Source of the DNA: Amycolatopsis tucumanensis
GTDB taxonomy: Bacteria > Actinomycetota > Actinomycetes > Mycobacteriales > Pseudonocardiaceae
DNA length: 64,000 nucleotides
Direction: 5' to 3'
Assembly (NCBI RefSeq): GCF_021654135.1
Contig: NZ_JAKGSD010000007.1
Coordinates: 124,001-188,000 of the forward strand
In this document: positions 54,401-63,844 of the stretch, piece by piece
Layout: each line of letters opens with the position of its first letter
How positions within the stretch are numbered: position 1 is the stretch's first letter
The notes under the pieces: model-generated
What the model was told of the DNA's origin: nothing
Databases searched by the model: none
Seen by the model: only the letters and a program-made list of their open reading frames with translations
Translations under genes and position numbers: made by a program

Positions 54401-54683
54401 GGCGTACCGCATCACCGCGGGTGACCTGGCCGCGGAGGCGGGCGTGGCGGACAACATCGGCGGCGGGCCGAACGGGTGGATCGAGGAGCTGGCCAACCAG
54501 CCCGAGGTGCCGAGCTACCTGGAGGGCGACCAGTCCGGCCGCTCGTGGGGACGCCTGCTGCAGATCGAGCCGTACACCGACGGCGTGGCACCCCAGGTGG
54601 AACACGGAACCGAAACGATGTGGGGCTGGCAAAGCCCAGGCCCAGGCCCACAACAACCAAACGGCTCAACGCCAACCCGCTAA
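51471..54683 (+). CDS. emb: Arabinosyltransferase of the EmbA/B/C family
   Basis: 1070-residue GT-C enzyme that adds arabinofuranose from decaprenyl-phosphoryl-arabinose to cell-wall arabinan, on the outer membrane face. About residues 35-60 are TM1, 70-215 a periplasmic jelly-roll, then about 12 further helices (215-720) and a C-terminal carbohydrate-binding periplasmic region (740-1060; VPMWSSYHEGSATGRLRTDW). Catalytic Asp284-Asp285 lie in TSDDGYILTMARV. NNGVRPEPWAALG and WTHHFGAFAGVG are family loops. ATG 51471 gives the typical short N-terminus; ATG 51477 is possible. A single Emb suggests a Pseudonocardiaceae-type wall. It is embedded among cob genes but has its own terminator. Confidence 0.93.
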   Translation: MWMASRTPTVAPDEVTDPDQPGTSARTSAERPHTFLWRLLAVVLGLFAAGCAVAFPLLPVVQDTAKIVWPAGSDTRPVNAPLVGYWAQDLQVGVPCATIQSLDARTAGAGLLFSTVPPARAGNGAGMQLNVQDGVLTATSRGQQVARQPLPAAGCDVRVSSTATHTTLSVAGTPVYDSAGDVRPRVLGIYTDISSARDPIAGLSVGITPDTRYQSSPTGLKVGIGVFGVLSLIGCLIAVNRLDSGTARRAPRWAPIGWWKLTKRDVTVFGVLGAWVFIGPVTSDDGYILTMARVADQVGYLTNYHRWFGVAEAPFGWNDHIYELMATVSTVPPWIRLPSFLLGVLSWLLISREVLPRLGKEVRISPAAGWAAAVVFLVWWLPFNNGVRPEPWAALGSLIALCAVERSLVTRRLLPLCLGLIGAAFALAATPTALIAVAPFLVAAKPLFHLLRSRARDSGWAAVLAPIAAAGFIVLIVVFADQTFSTVMEATRLRGSVGPNKSWYEELSRYELLFESSADGALTRRFPVLLLILCTGTCLVVLLRRGRIQGAALGPARRLIGTVALFFLLLALTPTKWTHHFGAFAGVGAAMAALTALATSSTVLRSRRNRAAFTAGLLVVSALAATGPNAYWFVSSLGVPWWDKAPSIKGYHLSTALLLAAAVAAVFAFVENVRMQRPGAPPPVQERRGRALRLGATSLVVVCGAVVVFEVASMAKGIQKQMSTGSYSLAAANVDHLFGKSCNLSDHVMVEQDPVSSMLKPVSAVTVPETATPENSTLPRPEDEGNEKSSAGFHTDGNGDDDPLNSPPHGFTTATVPMWSSYHEGSATGRLRTDWYALPDQHAGAQVTIAAAAPPGKATSVALEFGRETPAGVEVVRSTTVLAQNVGTGASADETKWADERLDIGDLPADVNRVRVVAKDDDITGDGWVAVSAPRVPTFTTLTQRVGSAPVYMDWPAAFVYPCMNPVASHDGISQIPAYRITAGDLAAEAGVADNIGGGPNGWIEELANQPEVPSYLEGDQSGRSWGRLLQIEPYTDGVAPQVEHGTETMWGWQSPGPGPQQPNGSTPTR

Positions 54684-54687
54684 CGAG

Positions 54688-54717
54688 AAGCCCCCGCCAC
54701 ACACAAGGCGGGGGCTT
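54688..54717 (+). terminator. Rho-independent terminator of the arabinosyltransferase gene
   Basis: AAGCCCCCGCC (54688-54698) and GGCGGGGGCTT (54707-54717) form a perfect 11-bp stem followed by TCTCTTTC. Clearest intrinsic terminator in the window. Confidence 0.92.
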
Positions 54718-54790
54718 TCTCTTTCACCACCAACAAAACCGCCACCGGGCGCGAAAACCGAACACAAAGACCGCCCACCCCACCCCCGCA

Positions 54791-54893
54791 CCCCGATCCA
54801 CAGCCCAGTTCTGCGCCCGACCAGGGGTTGTCAAGGTACTCTTTCCAGCCTTGACAACCCCTGCTCGGGCGTAGAAACAATGAAAAATCGGGG
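54791..54893. repeat. Nested-palindrome intergenic element, copy 2
   Basis: Inner inverted repeat 54809-54836 / 54849-54876 matches at 26 of 28 positions around TACTCTTTCCAG. The outer arms are CCCCGAT (54791-54797) and ATCGGGG (54887-54893). The core GTCAAGG-x-AC-x-CTTTCC and the flanking CCCGATCC-x-CAGCC and TGAAA-x-ATCGGG match copy 1 at 16437-16540. Also between convergent genes. Confidence 0.8.
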
Positions 54894-54944
54894 CGGCGGG
54901 TCCAATCCGGGCGTAGCGAAGCGAAGCCGGCGCTCTAACAACCC

Positions 54945-54959
54945 GCGTAGCGGCTACGC
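54945..54959 (-). terminator. Short hairpin after cobIJ
   Basis: GCGTAG and CTACGC around CGG, 2 bp beyond the cobIJ stop on the minus strand. Weak; the larger nested palindrome beyond it may do the actual termination. Confidence 0.4.
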
Positions 54960-54961
54960 AA

Positions 54962-56452
54962 TCAATAGGACCGCGGCGTCCACACAAACCCGTGATCAAC
55001 GCGAGTCCGCGACGAGCCAACAATCACCAAACACCGCATATCAACCACCGAAGGATCAAACTCCCCCAAGGAAGTCACCATCACCGACTCCTCGGGACCC
55101 CCAACATCCCGAGCCACCACGACCGGCGTCGACTCCGACCGATGCCGCAACAACACATCCCGAGTCCGCACCAACTGCTCAGTCCGCGTCCGCGAAGCCG
55201 GGTTGTAAAGAGCCACCACGAGATCAGCCACCCCAGCAGCCTCCAACCGCCGCTCGATGACCTCCCAGGGCTTCAACCGATCCGACAACGACAAGACGCA
55301 GTAGTCATGCCCCAACGGCGCCCCAACCCGGGCCGCCGCGGCGGACGCAGCCGTCACGCCCGGAATCACCCGCACCCGCACCGGCTCTTCCAACGAAGCC
55401 GCCTGCTCCAGCACCGCCGAAGCCATCGCGAACACACCGGGATCACCCGAGGACACCACCGCCACCCGAGCACCGGACGCGGCCAGCGACAGCGCATGCC
55501 GGGCCCGATCCGCCTCGACCCGGTTCCCGGACGCGTGCCGCACCTGCCCGGCCCGCTGCGGCACCTTCGCCACATACGGCCCGTACCCGACGATGTGCTC
55601 GGCCTCGGCCAACGCGGCCGAAGCCTCCGGCGTCAGCCACTCCGGCCCGGCCGGCCCCAGCCCGACGACCACGACCTCGCCGCTCTCGACGGGAACCGCC
55701 GCCGGCTCGGCAGCCGGCTCCTTGCGCGACGCGTAAGCCGGACTCGGCACCAGCGCCAGCGAGAAGTACGGCACCGTCGACGGGTCCACGTCGGCGAACG
55801 GCTCGACCCGCTGGTTGGACCACGTGGCCCGCTCGACGTAGTAGGCCTCGTCCAGCCGTCCGGACTCGGCCAGCGCCTCCCGCACCGAGCCGAACGTGCG
55901 GCCCAGCTTCATCACCGCCGCGGCCTGCGTGTCCGCCAGCCGCCGCGCGAGTTCCGGCGCTGGCAGCGTCCCGGGCAGGATCGTCAGCACCTCGTCGCGC
56001 TGCACCAGTGGCTTGCCGAGCACCGCCGACGCCGCCGACACCGACGTCACCCCGGGCACCGCCTCGGCCTCGTACCGGTCGCACAGCCGCTCGTGCATGT
56101 ACATGTAGGAGCCGAAGAAGAACGGGTCACCCTCGCACAGCACCACCACGTCGCGCCCGGCGTCCAGGTGCTCGGCCAGCCGCTTCGCGCTCAGCTCGTA
56201 GAACTCCGCGATCGCGCCCTCGTACCCGCCGGGGTGGTCGGTGCCCTCGGTCGTGACCGGGTACATCAGCCGTTCCTCGATCTGACCCTCACTCAGGTAC
56301 GGCTCGGCCACCGACCGCGCGATGCTGCGGCCGTGCCGCGCGCAGTGGTAGGCGATCACGTCGGCCTCGCTGATCAGGCGCGCGGCCTTGACCGTCATCA
56401 GCTCCGGATCGCCGGGGCCGAGTCCGACACCCCACAGCTTGCCCGTCTTCAT
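54962..56452 (-). CDS. cobIJ: Fused precorrin-2 C20- / precorrin-3B C17-methyltransferase
   Basis: 496-residue fusion. The CobI part (about 1-235) has [40 protein letters not shown] and [16 protein letters not shown]. The CobJ part (about 250-496) begins [18 protein letters not shown] and has [40 protein letters not shown] and [15 protein letters not shown]. The fusion is common in actinobacteria and places C20 methylation and ring contraction in one chain. ATG 56452 overlaps cobH (ATGA). Downstream members of this operon: none; upstream cobH and cobG. Confidence 0.96.
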   Translation of the reverse strand: MKTGKLWGVGLGPGDPELMTVKAARLISEADVIAYHCARHGRSIARSVAEPYLSEGQIEERLMYPVTTEGTDHPGGYEGAIAEFYELSAKRLAEHLDAGRDVVVLCEGDPFFFGSYMYMHERLCDRYEAEAVPGVTSVSAASAVLGKPLVQRDEVLTILPGTLPAPELARRLADTQAAAVMKLGRTFGSVREALAESGRLDEAYYVERATWSNQRVEPFADVDPSTVPYFSLALVPSPAYASRKEPAAEPAAVPVESGEVVVVGLGPAGPEWLTPEASAALAEAEHIVGYGPYVAKVPQRAGQVRHASGNRVEADRARHALSLAASGARVAVVSSGDPGVFAMASAVLEQAASLEEPVRVRVIPGVTAASAAAARVGAPLGHDYCVLSLSDRLKPWEVIERRLEAAGVADLVVALYNPASRTRTEQLVRTRDVLLRHRSESTPVVVARDVGGPEESVMVTSLGEFDPSVVDMRCLVIVGSSRTRVDHGFVWTPRSY

Positions 56453-57072
56453 TCGACCTCGCTCGCGAGCGCGTTGACCGCGGAGACCGCCATGGCGCTG
56501 CCGCCGCGCCGCCCGTGCACCACCAGGTAGGGCGCGGGCGCACGCTTGACCAGCTCTTCCTTGGACTCGGCGGCGCCGACGAACCCGACCGGCACCCCGA
56601 TGATCGCGGCGGGCACCCCGGCGCCCTCCTCGATCATCTCCAGCAGCCGGAACAACGCCGTCGGCGCGTTGCCGATCGCCACCACCGAGCCCGCGAGCTT
56701 GTCCCGCCACAGCTCCAGCGCGGCCGCCGAACGGGTGGTGCCCATCCGCTCGGCCAGCGCGGGCACGCGCTCGTCGGACAGCGTGCACAGGATCTCGTTG
56801 GCAGCGGGCAAGCGCTTGCGGGTCACGCCGCTGGCGATCATCTGTGCGTCGCACAGCACCGGCGCCCCGGCGCGCAGCGCGGCGCGGGCCGACTCGACGA
56901 GGTCGAGCGAGTAGGCCAGGTCGTCGACGAGGTCGACCATCCCGCACGAGTGGATCATGCGGACCGCGACCGGCTCCAGGTCCTCCGGCAGGATCGCGAG
57001 GTCGGCCTCCTCGCGGATCGTGGCGAACGAGTGGCGGTAGATCTCCGCCCCGTCGCGGATGTAGTCGATCAC
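56449..57072 (-). CDS. cobH: Precorrin-8X methylmutase
   Basis: 207 residues. CobH/CbiC landmarks: [20 protein letters not shown] near the N-terminus, [18 protein letters not shown] containing the catalytic His, [19 protein letters not shown] and [40 protein letters not shown]. It moves the C11 methyl to C12. GTG 57072 overlaps the cobG stop (GTGA). Confidence 0.96.
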   Translation of the reverse strand: MIDYIRDGAEIYRHSFATIREEADLAILPEDLEPVAVRMIHSCGMVDLVDDLAYSLDLVESARAALRAGAPVLCDAQMIASGVTRKRLPAANEILCTLSDERVPALAERMGTTRSAAALELWRDKLAGSVVAIGNAPTALFRLLEMIEEGAGVPAAIIGVPVGFVGAAESKEELVKRAPAPYLVVHGRRGGSAMAVSAVNALASEVE

Positions 57073-58115
57073 GCTGTTCCCTTCTGGTATTCCTCAGTGC
57101 CCGCGAGCATGTCGACGTGCGGCTCGTGCGGTCGCCCGCACCGCCGTTCGCATCCGGAGAAGTGCATCCGCACCCCGGCGGGCACGCGGCGCATCACGGC
57201 CCGCGCGTCCGCCCGCACGTCGGCGCGCGACTTCGCGCAGCCCGGCCGTCCGATGCACGCGCTGATCCCCAGCCCCGGCGTGTCCGGATCGGTCACCAGG
57301 CCCGGCACGTCCAGGCCGAGCGGCACCACGACCGACCGCCACGGCGTCACTACGACCTCCCCCAGCGCCCGCAGATCCGCGGCCGCGAGCTGCCCCAGCA
57401 CCGGCGCGCCGACGACCCCGGCGCGCCCGTCGTCGCGGGTGAACGGCCCGATCGGCACCCCAGGTGACGTGGGCAGCCGCTCGCCAAGCGGCAAGTCCAG
57501 CTCCCGCACCCGCCACGCGCTGCCCCGCACCTCCAGGAACCACAACGCCTTCCGCACGAGCGCGTCGACCGCGCCGGCGAACGGCACCCGCTCGCCGGTG
57601 TCCCGCCCGGCGAGCAACACCGCGCCGGTCGCGGAGTCCAGCGCGCGCCAGCACACGTCCGCGTCCTCGCCCGACACGTCGCCGCGGCCGTCGTCGAGCG
57701 CGAACAGGAACCGGCCCGGCAGGGCGGCCAGCTCGGGCCGCGCGCACACCGCCCGGTCCAGCTCGAACACCGCGTCGCGCACGTCGACCAGCCCTCCGGC
57801 GAGCCCGCTCAGCGGCGAGGCCAGGTAGTTGCGCACCCGCTCGTGCGCGGGCGCGGGCAGCAGACCGGCCGACGTCAGCCGGGCGGCCAGCTCGCCGGTG
57901 TCCCGCGACAGGCCGCGCAGCTGGATGTTGCCGCGCGAGGTCAGGTGCACCGAGCCGTCGCCGAGCTCCTTGGCGCACGAGGCCAGCACGTCGGCCTGCC
58001 CGGCGCTCACCCGTCCGCCGGGCAGCCGGATCCGGGCGAGCGCGCCGTCGGCGGCGTCGTGCGTGGCGAAGACACCCGGACAGGCGTCGGGGCGGACACG
58101 TCCGGGATGGGCCAT
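57069..58115 (-). CDS. cobG: Precorrin-3B synthase
   Basis: 348-residue oxygen-dependent monooxygenase of the nitrite/sulfite reductase ferredoxin-like family. N-terminal half-domain with [13 protein letters not shown] and a C-terminal siroheme/4Fe-4S region with the cluster cysteines in [17 protein letters not shown] and [19 protein letters not shown]. It makes precorrin-3B, so ring contraction is of the aerobic type. ATG 58115 is preceded by TACAGT at exactly six bases (leaderless). First gene of the cobG-cobH-cobIJ operon. Confidence 0.95.
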   Translation of the reverse strand: MAHPGRVRPDACPGVFATHDAADGALARIRLPGGRVSAGQADVLASCAKELGDGSVHLTSRGNIQLRGLSRDTGELAARLTSAGLLPAPAHERVRNYLASPLSGLAGGLVDVRDAVFELDRAVCARPELAALPGRFLFALDDGRGDVSGEDADVCWRALDSATGAVLLAGRDTGERVPFAGAVDALVRKALWFLEVRGSAWRVRELDLPLGERLPTSPGVPIGPFTRDDGRAGVVGAPVLGQLAAADLRALGEVVVTPWRSVVVPLGLDVPGLVTDPDTPGLGISACIGRPGCAKSRADVRADARAVMRRVPAGVRMHFSGCERRCGRPHEPHVDMLAGTEEYQKGTA

Positions 58116-58121
58116 GCGCTC

Positions 58122-58127
58122 ACTGTA
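58122..58127 (-). promoter_or_regulatory. -10 hexamer of cobG
   Basis: TACAGT on the minus strand, six bases before ATG 58115; no ribosome-binding sequence. Same geometry as at 2771, 3320, 30964 and 50047. Confidence 0.5.
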
Positions 58128-58163
58128 AACGGCGGGATCGACGCGAAGTATTACCTGGATCAT

Positions 58164-58183
58164 ATGTAGTAGGTCTGCTACAT
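58164..58183. promoter_or_regulatory. ATGTAG-n8-CTACAT operator before the ABC exporter operon
   Basis: Perfect 6-bp arms around TAGGTCTG, overlapping a possible -10 (TACATT, 58179-58184) of the ABC operon. It is a probable site for the XRE regulator encoded as third gene of that operon, giving autorepression. Confidence 0.55.
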
Positions 58184-58218
58184 TCCATCGCACAGGCGTA
58201 GCACTGGGGAGAACACCT

Positions 58219-59133
58219 ATGACAGCGATGAGCCAGGTCGCGACGAGACCGCCGGAGCCGCCGGGCGACGAGCCCGCGCTCGACGTGCGCGACCTCCGCA
58301 TGCGTTACGGCGCCAACGACGTGCTCAAGGGCGTGACCTTCCAGGCCGCGCCGGGCGAGGTGCTGGCGCTGCTCGGCCCGAACGGCGCGGGCAAGACGAC
58401 CACCATCGAGATCCTCGAAGGCTTCCGGATGCGGTCGGCGGGCGACGTGCGGGTGCTCGGCGTCGACCCGGCCAGGGGGACCGAGGCCTGGCGCGCGCGG
58501 CTGGGCATCGTGCTGCAGTCGTGGCGGGACCACGGCAAGTGGCGGGTGCGCGAGCTGCTGGCCCACCTCGGCTCGTACTACGTCGACCACCGGCAGCCGT
58601 GGGACGTCGACGACCTGATCGACACCGTCGGCCTCACCCCGCACGCGCACAAGCGGGTCGGCAGGCTCTCCGGCGGGCAGCGGCGGCGGCTGGACGTCGC
58701 GATCGGCATCGTCGGCCGCCCCGACCTGCTGTTCCTGGACGAGCCGACCGCCGGCTTCGACCCGGAGGCGCGCCGCGAGTTCCACGACCTGGTGCACCGG
58801 CTGGCCGACGAGTCGGACACCACGATCCTGCTCACCACGCACGACCTGGACGAGGCCGAGAAGCTCGCCGACCGGATCCTGATCCTGGCAGGCGGCACGA
58901 TCATCGCGAACGGGTCGGCCGAGCAGCTCGGCCGCGAGATGTCCACCGACGCCGAGGTCCGCTGGACCCGCGGCGGGCAACGGTACGTGCACTCGACCAC
59001 GGACGCGACGAAGTACGTGCGTGAGCTGTTCGCCCAGTACGACGAGGAGATCGAGGACCTGGAGGTGCGCCGGGCGAGCCTGGAGGACACCTACATGGCG
59101 CTGCTGCGCAAGTTCGAAGGAGGCGCCCAGTGA
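58219..59133 (+). CDS. ABC-2 type exporter, ATPase subunit
   Basis: 304 residues. Walker A GPNGAGKTT, Q-loop IVLQSWRDHGKWRVRELL, signature LSGGQRRRLDVAIG, Walker B LLFLDEPTAGFDPEARREF, H-loop LLTTHDLDEAEKLADR. A C-terminal ferredoxin-like extension (about 230-304) matches the DrrA/multidrug group. ATG 58219 follows the palindromic operator; an internal ATG at codon 4 is possible. GTGA overlap with the permease. It sits between cobG and cobN, but nothing links it to B12. Confidence 0.92.
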   Translation: MTAMSQVATRPPEPPGDEPALDVRDLRMRYGANDVLKGVTFQAAPGEVLALLGPNGAGKTTTIEILEGFRMRSAGDVRVLGVDPARGTEAWRARLGIVLQSWRDHGKWRVRELLAHLGSYYVDHRQPWDVDDLIDTVGLTPHAHKRVGRLSGGQRRRLDVAIGIVGRPDLLFLDEPTAGFDPEARREFHDLVHRLADESDTTILLTTHDLDEAEKLADRILILAGGTIIANGSAEQLGREMSTDAEVRWTRGGQRYVHSTTDATKYVRELFAQYDEEIEDLEVRRASLEDTYMALLRKFEGGAQ

Positions 59134-59975
59134 ACGCCACGGCACTGCGCGCGGGGTTCCAGCGCGGCCTGATCGAGCTGCGGCAGAGCTTCACCATCCT
59201 CCAGGACCTGTGGGGCTACTTCTTCCCGACCGTGGTGTTCCTGGTGGTGATGACCCTGATGAAGGGCTCGGTCATCCCGGGCACCTCGTTCTCCCGCGGC
59301 TCGATGACGCTGCCCAGCCTGATCGGCGCGAGCGTCGGGTTCAGCGGGCTGATCAACACGATGCAGCAGCTCACGGTCGAACGCGAGGACGGCACCCTGC
59401 TGCGCGCGAAGGCCCTGCCCAACGGTATGAGCGGCTACCTGATCGGCAAGATCGTGATGGTCTCCGGCATGACGATCGTCGGCATCGCGCTGCTGATCGT
59501 GCCCGGCCTGTTCATGTTCGACGGCCTGGAGATCGACGCCATGACCTGGGTGACACTGGCCTGGGTGCTGGTGCTCGGCCTGGTCGCGACGCTGCCGATC
59601 GGGGCGGTGTTCGGGTCGCTGTTCGAGAACCCGCGCACGATGGGCGTGATCATGTTGCCGGTGATGGCGCTGGTCGGCACGTCGGGCATCTTCTACCCGA
59701 TCGGCGAGCTGCCCACCTGGGTCCAGGGCATCGCGCAGGTGTTCCCGCTGTACTGGCTCGGCCTCGGCATGCGCTCGGCGTTCCTGCCGGACAGCATGGT
59801 GGCCGTGGAGATCGGGCAGTCGTGGCGGACCTGGGAGACGCTCGGCGTGCTCGGCGCGTGGGCGGTCGCCGGCCTGGTGCTGGCGCCGATCGTGCTGCGT
59901 AGGATGGCGCGGCGCGAGTCCGGGTCGACCGTGGCCGCACGGCGGGAGAAGGCACTACAGCGGATGCCGGGATGA
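59130..59975 (+). CDS. ABC-2 type exporter, permease subunit
   Basis: 281-residue membrane protein with six helices and the ABC-2 pattern: a hydrophobic start FFPTVVFLVVMTLMKG, NTMQQLTVEREDGTLLRAKA, and GTSGIFYPIGELPTWVQ followed by FPLYWLGLGMRSAFLP. GTG 59130 overlaps the ATPase stop and its own stop overlaps the XRE gene. Drug or lipid export is the usual role. Confidence 0.9.
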   Translation: MNATALRAGFQRGLIELRQSFTILQDLWGYFFPTVVFLVVMTLMKGSVIPGTSFSRGSMTLPSLIGASVGFSGLINTMQQLTVEREDGTLLRAKALPNGMSGYLIGKIVMVSGMTIVGIALLIVPGLFMFDGLEIDAMTWVTLAWVLVLGLVATLPIGAVFGSLFENPRTMGVIMLPVMALVGTSGIFYPIGELPTWVQGIAQVFPLYWLGLGMRSAFLPDSMVAVEIGQSWRTWETLGVLGAWAVAGLVLAPIVLRRMARRESGSTVAARREKALQRMPG

Positions 59976-60211
59976 GTGAGTCGATCTACAACCGCATCGC
60001 GATGCTGCGCGCCGAGCGCGGCATCTCGCGGCGGCAGCTGGCCGAGGCGGTCGGGGTGCACTACCAGACGATCGGGTACCTCGAACGCGGCGAATACAGC
60101 CCGAGCCTGTACCTCGCGCTGCGCATCGCCGAGTACTTCGAGGTGCCCGTCGAGGTGATCTTCTCCACGCAACCCTTCCCCCGCCTCGGCCGCGAGGAAC
60201 GGACGGCTTGA
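59972..60211 (+). CDS. Small XRE-family regulator
   Basis: 79 residues, essentially a bare helix-turn-helix: NRIAMLRAERGISRRQLAEA, then VGVHYQTIGYLERGEYSPSL and LALRIAEYFEVPVEVIF. Such YozG-like proteins control the operon they are encoded in. ATG 59972 overlaps the permease stop (ATGA). The candidate operator is the palindrome at 58164. It ends 51 bp before cobN. Confidence 0.93.
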   Translation: MSESIYNRIAMLRAERGISRRQLAEAVGVHYQTIGYLERGEYSPSLYLALRIAEYFEVPVEVIFSTQPFPRLGREERTA

Positions 60212-60262
60212 CTCCGGGCCTGCTCAACGGACAGTGTTGAGGAGACCTAGGAGGGAACCCGC

Positions 60263-63200
60263 GTGATCCTGCTGCTGTCCACTTCGGACACCGACCTGCT
60301 CAGCGCCCGGACCAGCGAGGCCGGTTACACGCTGGCCAACCCGGCCCGGCTCGACCTGGCCGAGCTCCCCGGCCTGCTGGCGGACGCCGACGTCGTCGTG
60401 GTCCGCATCCTGGGATCGGCGCGGACCTGGCAGGAGGGCCTGGACACGGTCCGGGCGAGCGGGAAGCACGTGGTGGTCCTGGGCGGTGAGCAGACGCCGG
60501 ACGCCGAGCTGATGGCGTTGTCCACCGTGCCCGCCGGCATCGCCACCGAGGCGCACGCCTACCTCGCGCAGGGCGGGCCGGACAACCTCACCCAGCTGCA
60601 CCGGTTCCTCTCCGACACGCTGCTGCTCACCGGTGACGGCTTCGAGCCGCCCGCCGAGCAGCCGGCGTGGGGTGTGCTGGAGCGCACACCGAGCCGTACC
60701 GACGGCCCCGTGGTGGCGATCCTCTACTACCGCGCCCACCACCTGTCCGGGAACACCCGGTTCGTCGAGGCGCTGGCCGAGGCGGTCGAGGACGCGGGCG
60801 GGCAGGCCCTGCCGATCTACTGCGCGTCGCTGCGCTCCCGTGAGCCGGAGATGATGGCCGAGCTGCGCAAGGCCGACGCGCTGCTGGTCACGGTGCTCGC
60901 GGCGGGCGGCACCCGGCCGTCCGAGGTGGGCGCCGGTGGCGACGACGAGGCGTGGGACGTCGCCGAGCTGGCCGCGCTGGACGTGCCGACGCTGCAGGCG
61001 CTGTGCCTGACCAGCGACCGCGCGACCTGGGAGGACAACGACGACGGCCTGTCCCCGCTGGACGCGGGCAACCAGATGGCGGTGCCGGAGTTCGACGGCC
61101 GCCTGATCACCGTGCCGTTCTCGTTCAAGGAGATCGACGACGACGGCCTGCCGCACTACGTGCCGGACCCGGAGCGCGCCGCGCGGGTCGCGGGCATCGC
61201 GCTCGCGCACGCCCGCCTGCGCCACACCCCGCCGTCGGAGCGCCGGATCGTGCTGATGCTCTCGGCGTACCCGACGAAGCACTCGCGGGTCGGCAACGCG
61301 GTGGGCCTGGACACCCCGGCCTCAGCGATCGAGCTGCTGCGCCGCATGCGCGCGCAGGGCTACGACCTCGGCGACGAGCCCTTCCCCGGCGTGGAGCCGA
61401 CCGGCACCGACCAGCCGGACGGCGACGCGCTCATCCACGCGCTGATCGCCGCGGGCGGTCAGGACCCGGAGTGGCTGACCGAGGAGCAGCTGTCCGGCAA
61501 CCCGATCCGAGTGCCGGCCGCGCGCTACCGCGAGTGGTTCGCCGCGCTGCCGGAGGACCTGCGCGCCGAGATCGAGGAGCACTGGGGCCCGCCGCCCGGC
61601 GACCTGTACGTGGACCGCTCGTCCAATCCGGACGGTGACATCGTGCTGGCCTCGCTGCGGGCCGGGAACGTCATGCTGATGATCCAGCCGCCACGCGGGT
61701 TCGGCGAGAACCCGGTGGCGATCTACCACAACCCGGACCTGCCGCCGAGCCACCACTACCTCGCCTGCTACCGGTGGATCGAGGAGGAGTTCGGCGCGCA
61801 CGCGGTGGTCCACCTGGGCAAGCACGGGTCGCTGGAGTGGCTGCCGGGCAAGAACGCCGGGCTGTCCGCGGCGTGCGGCCCGGACGCGGTGCTGGGCAAC
61901 CTGCCGCTGATCTACCCGTTCCTGATCAACGACCCGGGCGAGGGCGCGCAGGCGAAGCGGCGTGCGCACGCCACGATCGTCGACCACCTGATCCCGCCGA
62001 TGGCGCGCGCGGAGAGCTACGGCGACCTGGCCCGGCTGGAGCAGCTGCTCGACGAGCACGCGAACATCGCGGCGATGGACCCGGCGAAGCTGCCCGCGAT
62101 CCGCCAGCAGATCTGGACGCTGATCCAGGCCGCCAAGCTGGACCACGACCTCGGCGTGGCGGAGCGGCCGCACGACGCCGAGTTCGACGACTTCCTGCTG
62201 CACATCGACGGCTGGCTGTGCGAGGTCAAGGACGCGCAGATCCGCGACGGGCTGCACATCCTCGGCGCCGCGCCGGCCGGTGAGGCGCGGGTGAACCTGG
62301 TGCTGGCCATGCTGCGGGCGCAGCAGATGTGGGGCGGCCAGGCGGGTGCGGTGCCCGGCCTGCGGTCCGTGCTGGGGCTCACCGACGGCGCGCCGACGTC
62401 CGAAGTGGACGCCATCGAGGCGTCGGCTCGTGCCCTGGTCGAAGCGATGGAGAAGCGGGACTGGGCGCCGTCGGCGGTCGCGGAGGTGGCTCCCGATCCG
62501 GAGGTCGCGCGGGTGCTGACGTTCGCGGCCACCGAGATCGTGCCGCGGCTGGCCGGGACGTCGGCGGAGATCGATTCGGTGCTGCACGCCCTGGACGGCG
62601 GGTACATCGCCGCCGGGCCGAGCGGTTCGCCGCTGCGCGGACTGGTCAACGTGCTGCCGACCGGCCGCAACTTCTACACGGTGGACCCGAAGGCGATCCC
62701 GAGCCGCCTGGCGTGGGAGACCGGGCAGGCGCTGGCGGAGTCGCTGCTGCGCCGCTACCGCGAGGACACCGGCGACTGGCCGAAGTCGGTCGGCCTGTCG
62801 GTGTGGGGCACGTCGGCGATGCGGACCTCGGGTGACGACGCGGCGGAAGTGCTGGCGCTGCTGGGTGTGCAGCCGGTGTGGGACGACGCGTCCCGCCGGG
62901 TGACCGGGCTGGAGCCGATCCCGCTCGCCGAACTCGGCCGCCCGCGCATCGACGTGACCGTGCGGATCAGCGGGTTCTTCCGGGACGCGTTCCCGCACGT
63001 GGTGGCCCTGCTGGACGACGCGGTGCGGCTGGCGGCGTCGCTGGACGAACCCGCGTCGGACAACTTCGTGCGCGCGCACGTGCAGGCCGATTTGGAGTCG
63101 CACGGTGATGAGCGCCGGGCCACGACGCGGATCTTCGGCTCCAAGCCGGGCGCGTACGGCGCGGGAATCCTGCCGCTGCTGGACTCGGGCAACTGGCGGG

Positions 63201-63844
63201 ACGACGCCGACCTGGCCGAGGTGTACGCGACCTGGGGCGGCTACGCCTACGGGCGGGGCCTGGACGGCGTCGAGGCGCGGCCGGACATGGAGAGCGCGTA
63301 CCGGCGCATCGAGGTGGCGGCGAAGAACACCGACACGCGTGAGCACGACATCGCCGACTCGGACGACTACTTCCAGTACCACGGCGGCATGATCGCGTTC
63401 ACACGCGCGCTGACCGGCAAGGCTCCCGCGTCGTACGTGGGCGATTCGACGAGCCCGGACGCGGTGCGAACGCGGTCGCTGTCCGAGGAGACGGCCCGCG
63501 TGTTCCGCGCCAGGGTGGTCAACCCGCGCTGGATCGCGGCGATGCGCAAGCACGGCTACAAGGGCGCGTTCGAGCTCGCGGCCACGGTGGACTACCTGTT
63601 CGGCTTCGACGCCACCGCCGGGGTCGTGCAGGACTGGATGTACGAAAAGCTGTCCCAGTCGTACGTCCTCGACCAGCAGAACCAGGAGTTCCTCGCGAAG
63701 GCCAACCCGTGGGCGCTGCGCGGCATCATCGAGCGGCTCACCGAGGCCGCCGACCGCGGCCTGTGGGCGGAGCCGGACCCGGAGCTGCTGGGGCAGTTGC
63801 GCGAGGTGTACCTGCGGACCGAAGGTGCGCTGGAGGGCGAGTGA
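60263..63844 (+). CDS. cobN: Cobaltochelatase large subunit
   Basis: 1193-residue catalytic subunit inserting cobalt into hydrogenobyrinate diamide, partnered by the AAA+/VWA protein at 44743-46686. Landmarks: [120 protein letters not shown], and the C-terminal [20 protein letters not shown]. Start GTG 60263 has GGAGGG 7 nt upstream. A CTCAAC/GTTGAG mini-hairpin (60223-60241) precedes it. GTGA overlap with the next gene. Confidence 0.96.
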   Translation: MILLLSTSDTDLLSARTSEAGYTLANPARLDLAELPGLLADADVVVVRILGSARTWQEGLDTVRASGKHVVVLGGEQTPDAELMALSTVPAGIATEAHAYLAQGGPDNLTQLHRFLSDTLLLTGDGFEPPAEQPAWGVLERTPSRTDGPVVAILYYRAHHLSGNTRFVEALAEAVEDAGGQALPIYCASLRSREPEMMAELRKADALLVTVLAAGGTRPSEVGAGGDDEAWDVAELAALDVPTLQALCLTSDRATWEDNDDGLSPLDAGNQMAVPEFDGRLITVPFSFKEIDDDGLPHYVPDPERAARVAGIALAHARLRHTPPSERRIVLMLSAYPTKHSRVGNAVGLDTPASAIELLRRMRAQGYDLGDEPFPGVEPTGTDQPDGDALIHALIAAGGQDPEWLTEEQLSGNPIRVPAARYREWFAALPEDLRAEIEEHWGPPPGDLYVDRSSNPDGDIVLASLRAGNVMLMIQPPRGFGENPVAIYHNPDLPPSHHYLACYRWIEEEFGAHAVVHLGKHGSLEWLPGKNAGLSAACGPDAVLGNLPLIYPFLINDPGEGAQAKRRAHATIVDHLIPPMARAESYGDLARLEQLLDEHANIAAMDPAKLPAIRQQIWTLIQAAKLDHDLGVAERPHDAEFDDFLLHIDGWLCEVKDAQIRDGLHILGAAPAGEARVNLVLAMLRAQQMWGGQAGAVPGLRSVLGLTDGAPTSEVDAIEASARALVEAMEKRDWAPSAVAEVAPDPEVARVLTFAATEIVPRLAGTSAEIDSVLHALDGGYIAAGPSGSPLRGLVNVLPTGRNFYTVDPKAIPSRLAWETGQALAESLLRRYREDTGDWPKSVGLSVWGTSAMRTSGDDAAEVLALLGVQPVWDDASRRVTGLEPIPLAELGRPRIDVTVRISGFFRDAFPHVVALLDDAVRLAASLDEPASDNFVRAHVQADLESHGDERRATTRIFGSKPGAYGAGILPLLDSGNWRDDADLAEVYATWGGYAYGRGLDGVEARPDMESAYRRIEVAAKNTDTREHDIADSDDYFQYHGGMIAFTRALTGKAPASYVGDSTSPDAVRTRSLSEETARVFRARVVNPRWIAAMRKHGYKGAFELAATVDYLFGFDATAGVVQDWMYEKLSQSYVLDQQNQEFLAKANPWALRGIIERLTEAADRGLWAEPDPELLGQLREVYLRTEGALEGE

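Noticed and set aside
60223..60241. CTCAAC/GTTGAG hairpin between the XRE gene and cobN
   Set aside because: Six-bp arms with a seven-nt loop and no U-tract; too weak to call a terminator or operator on its own.
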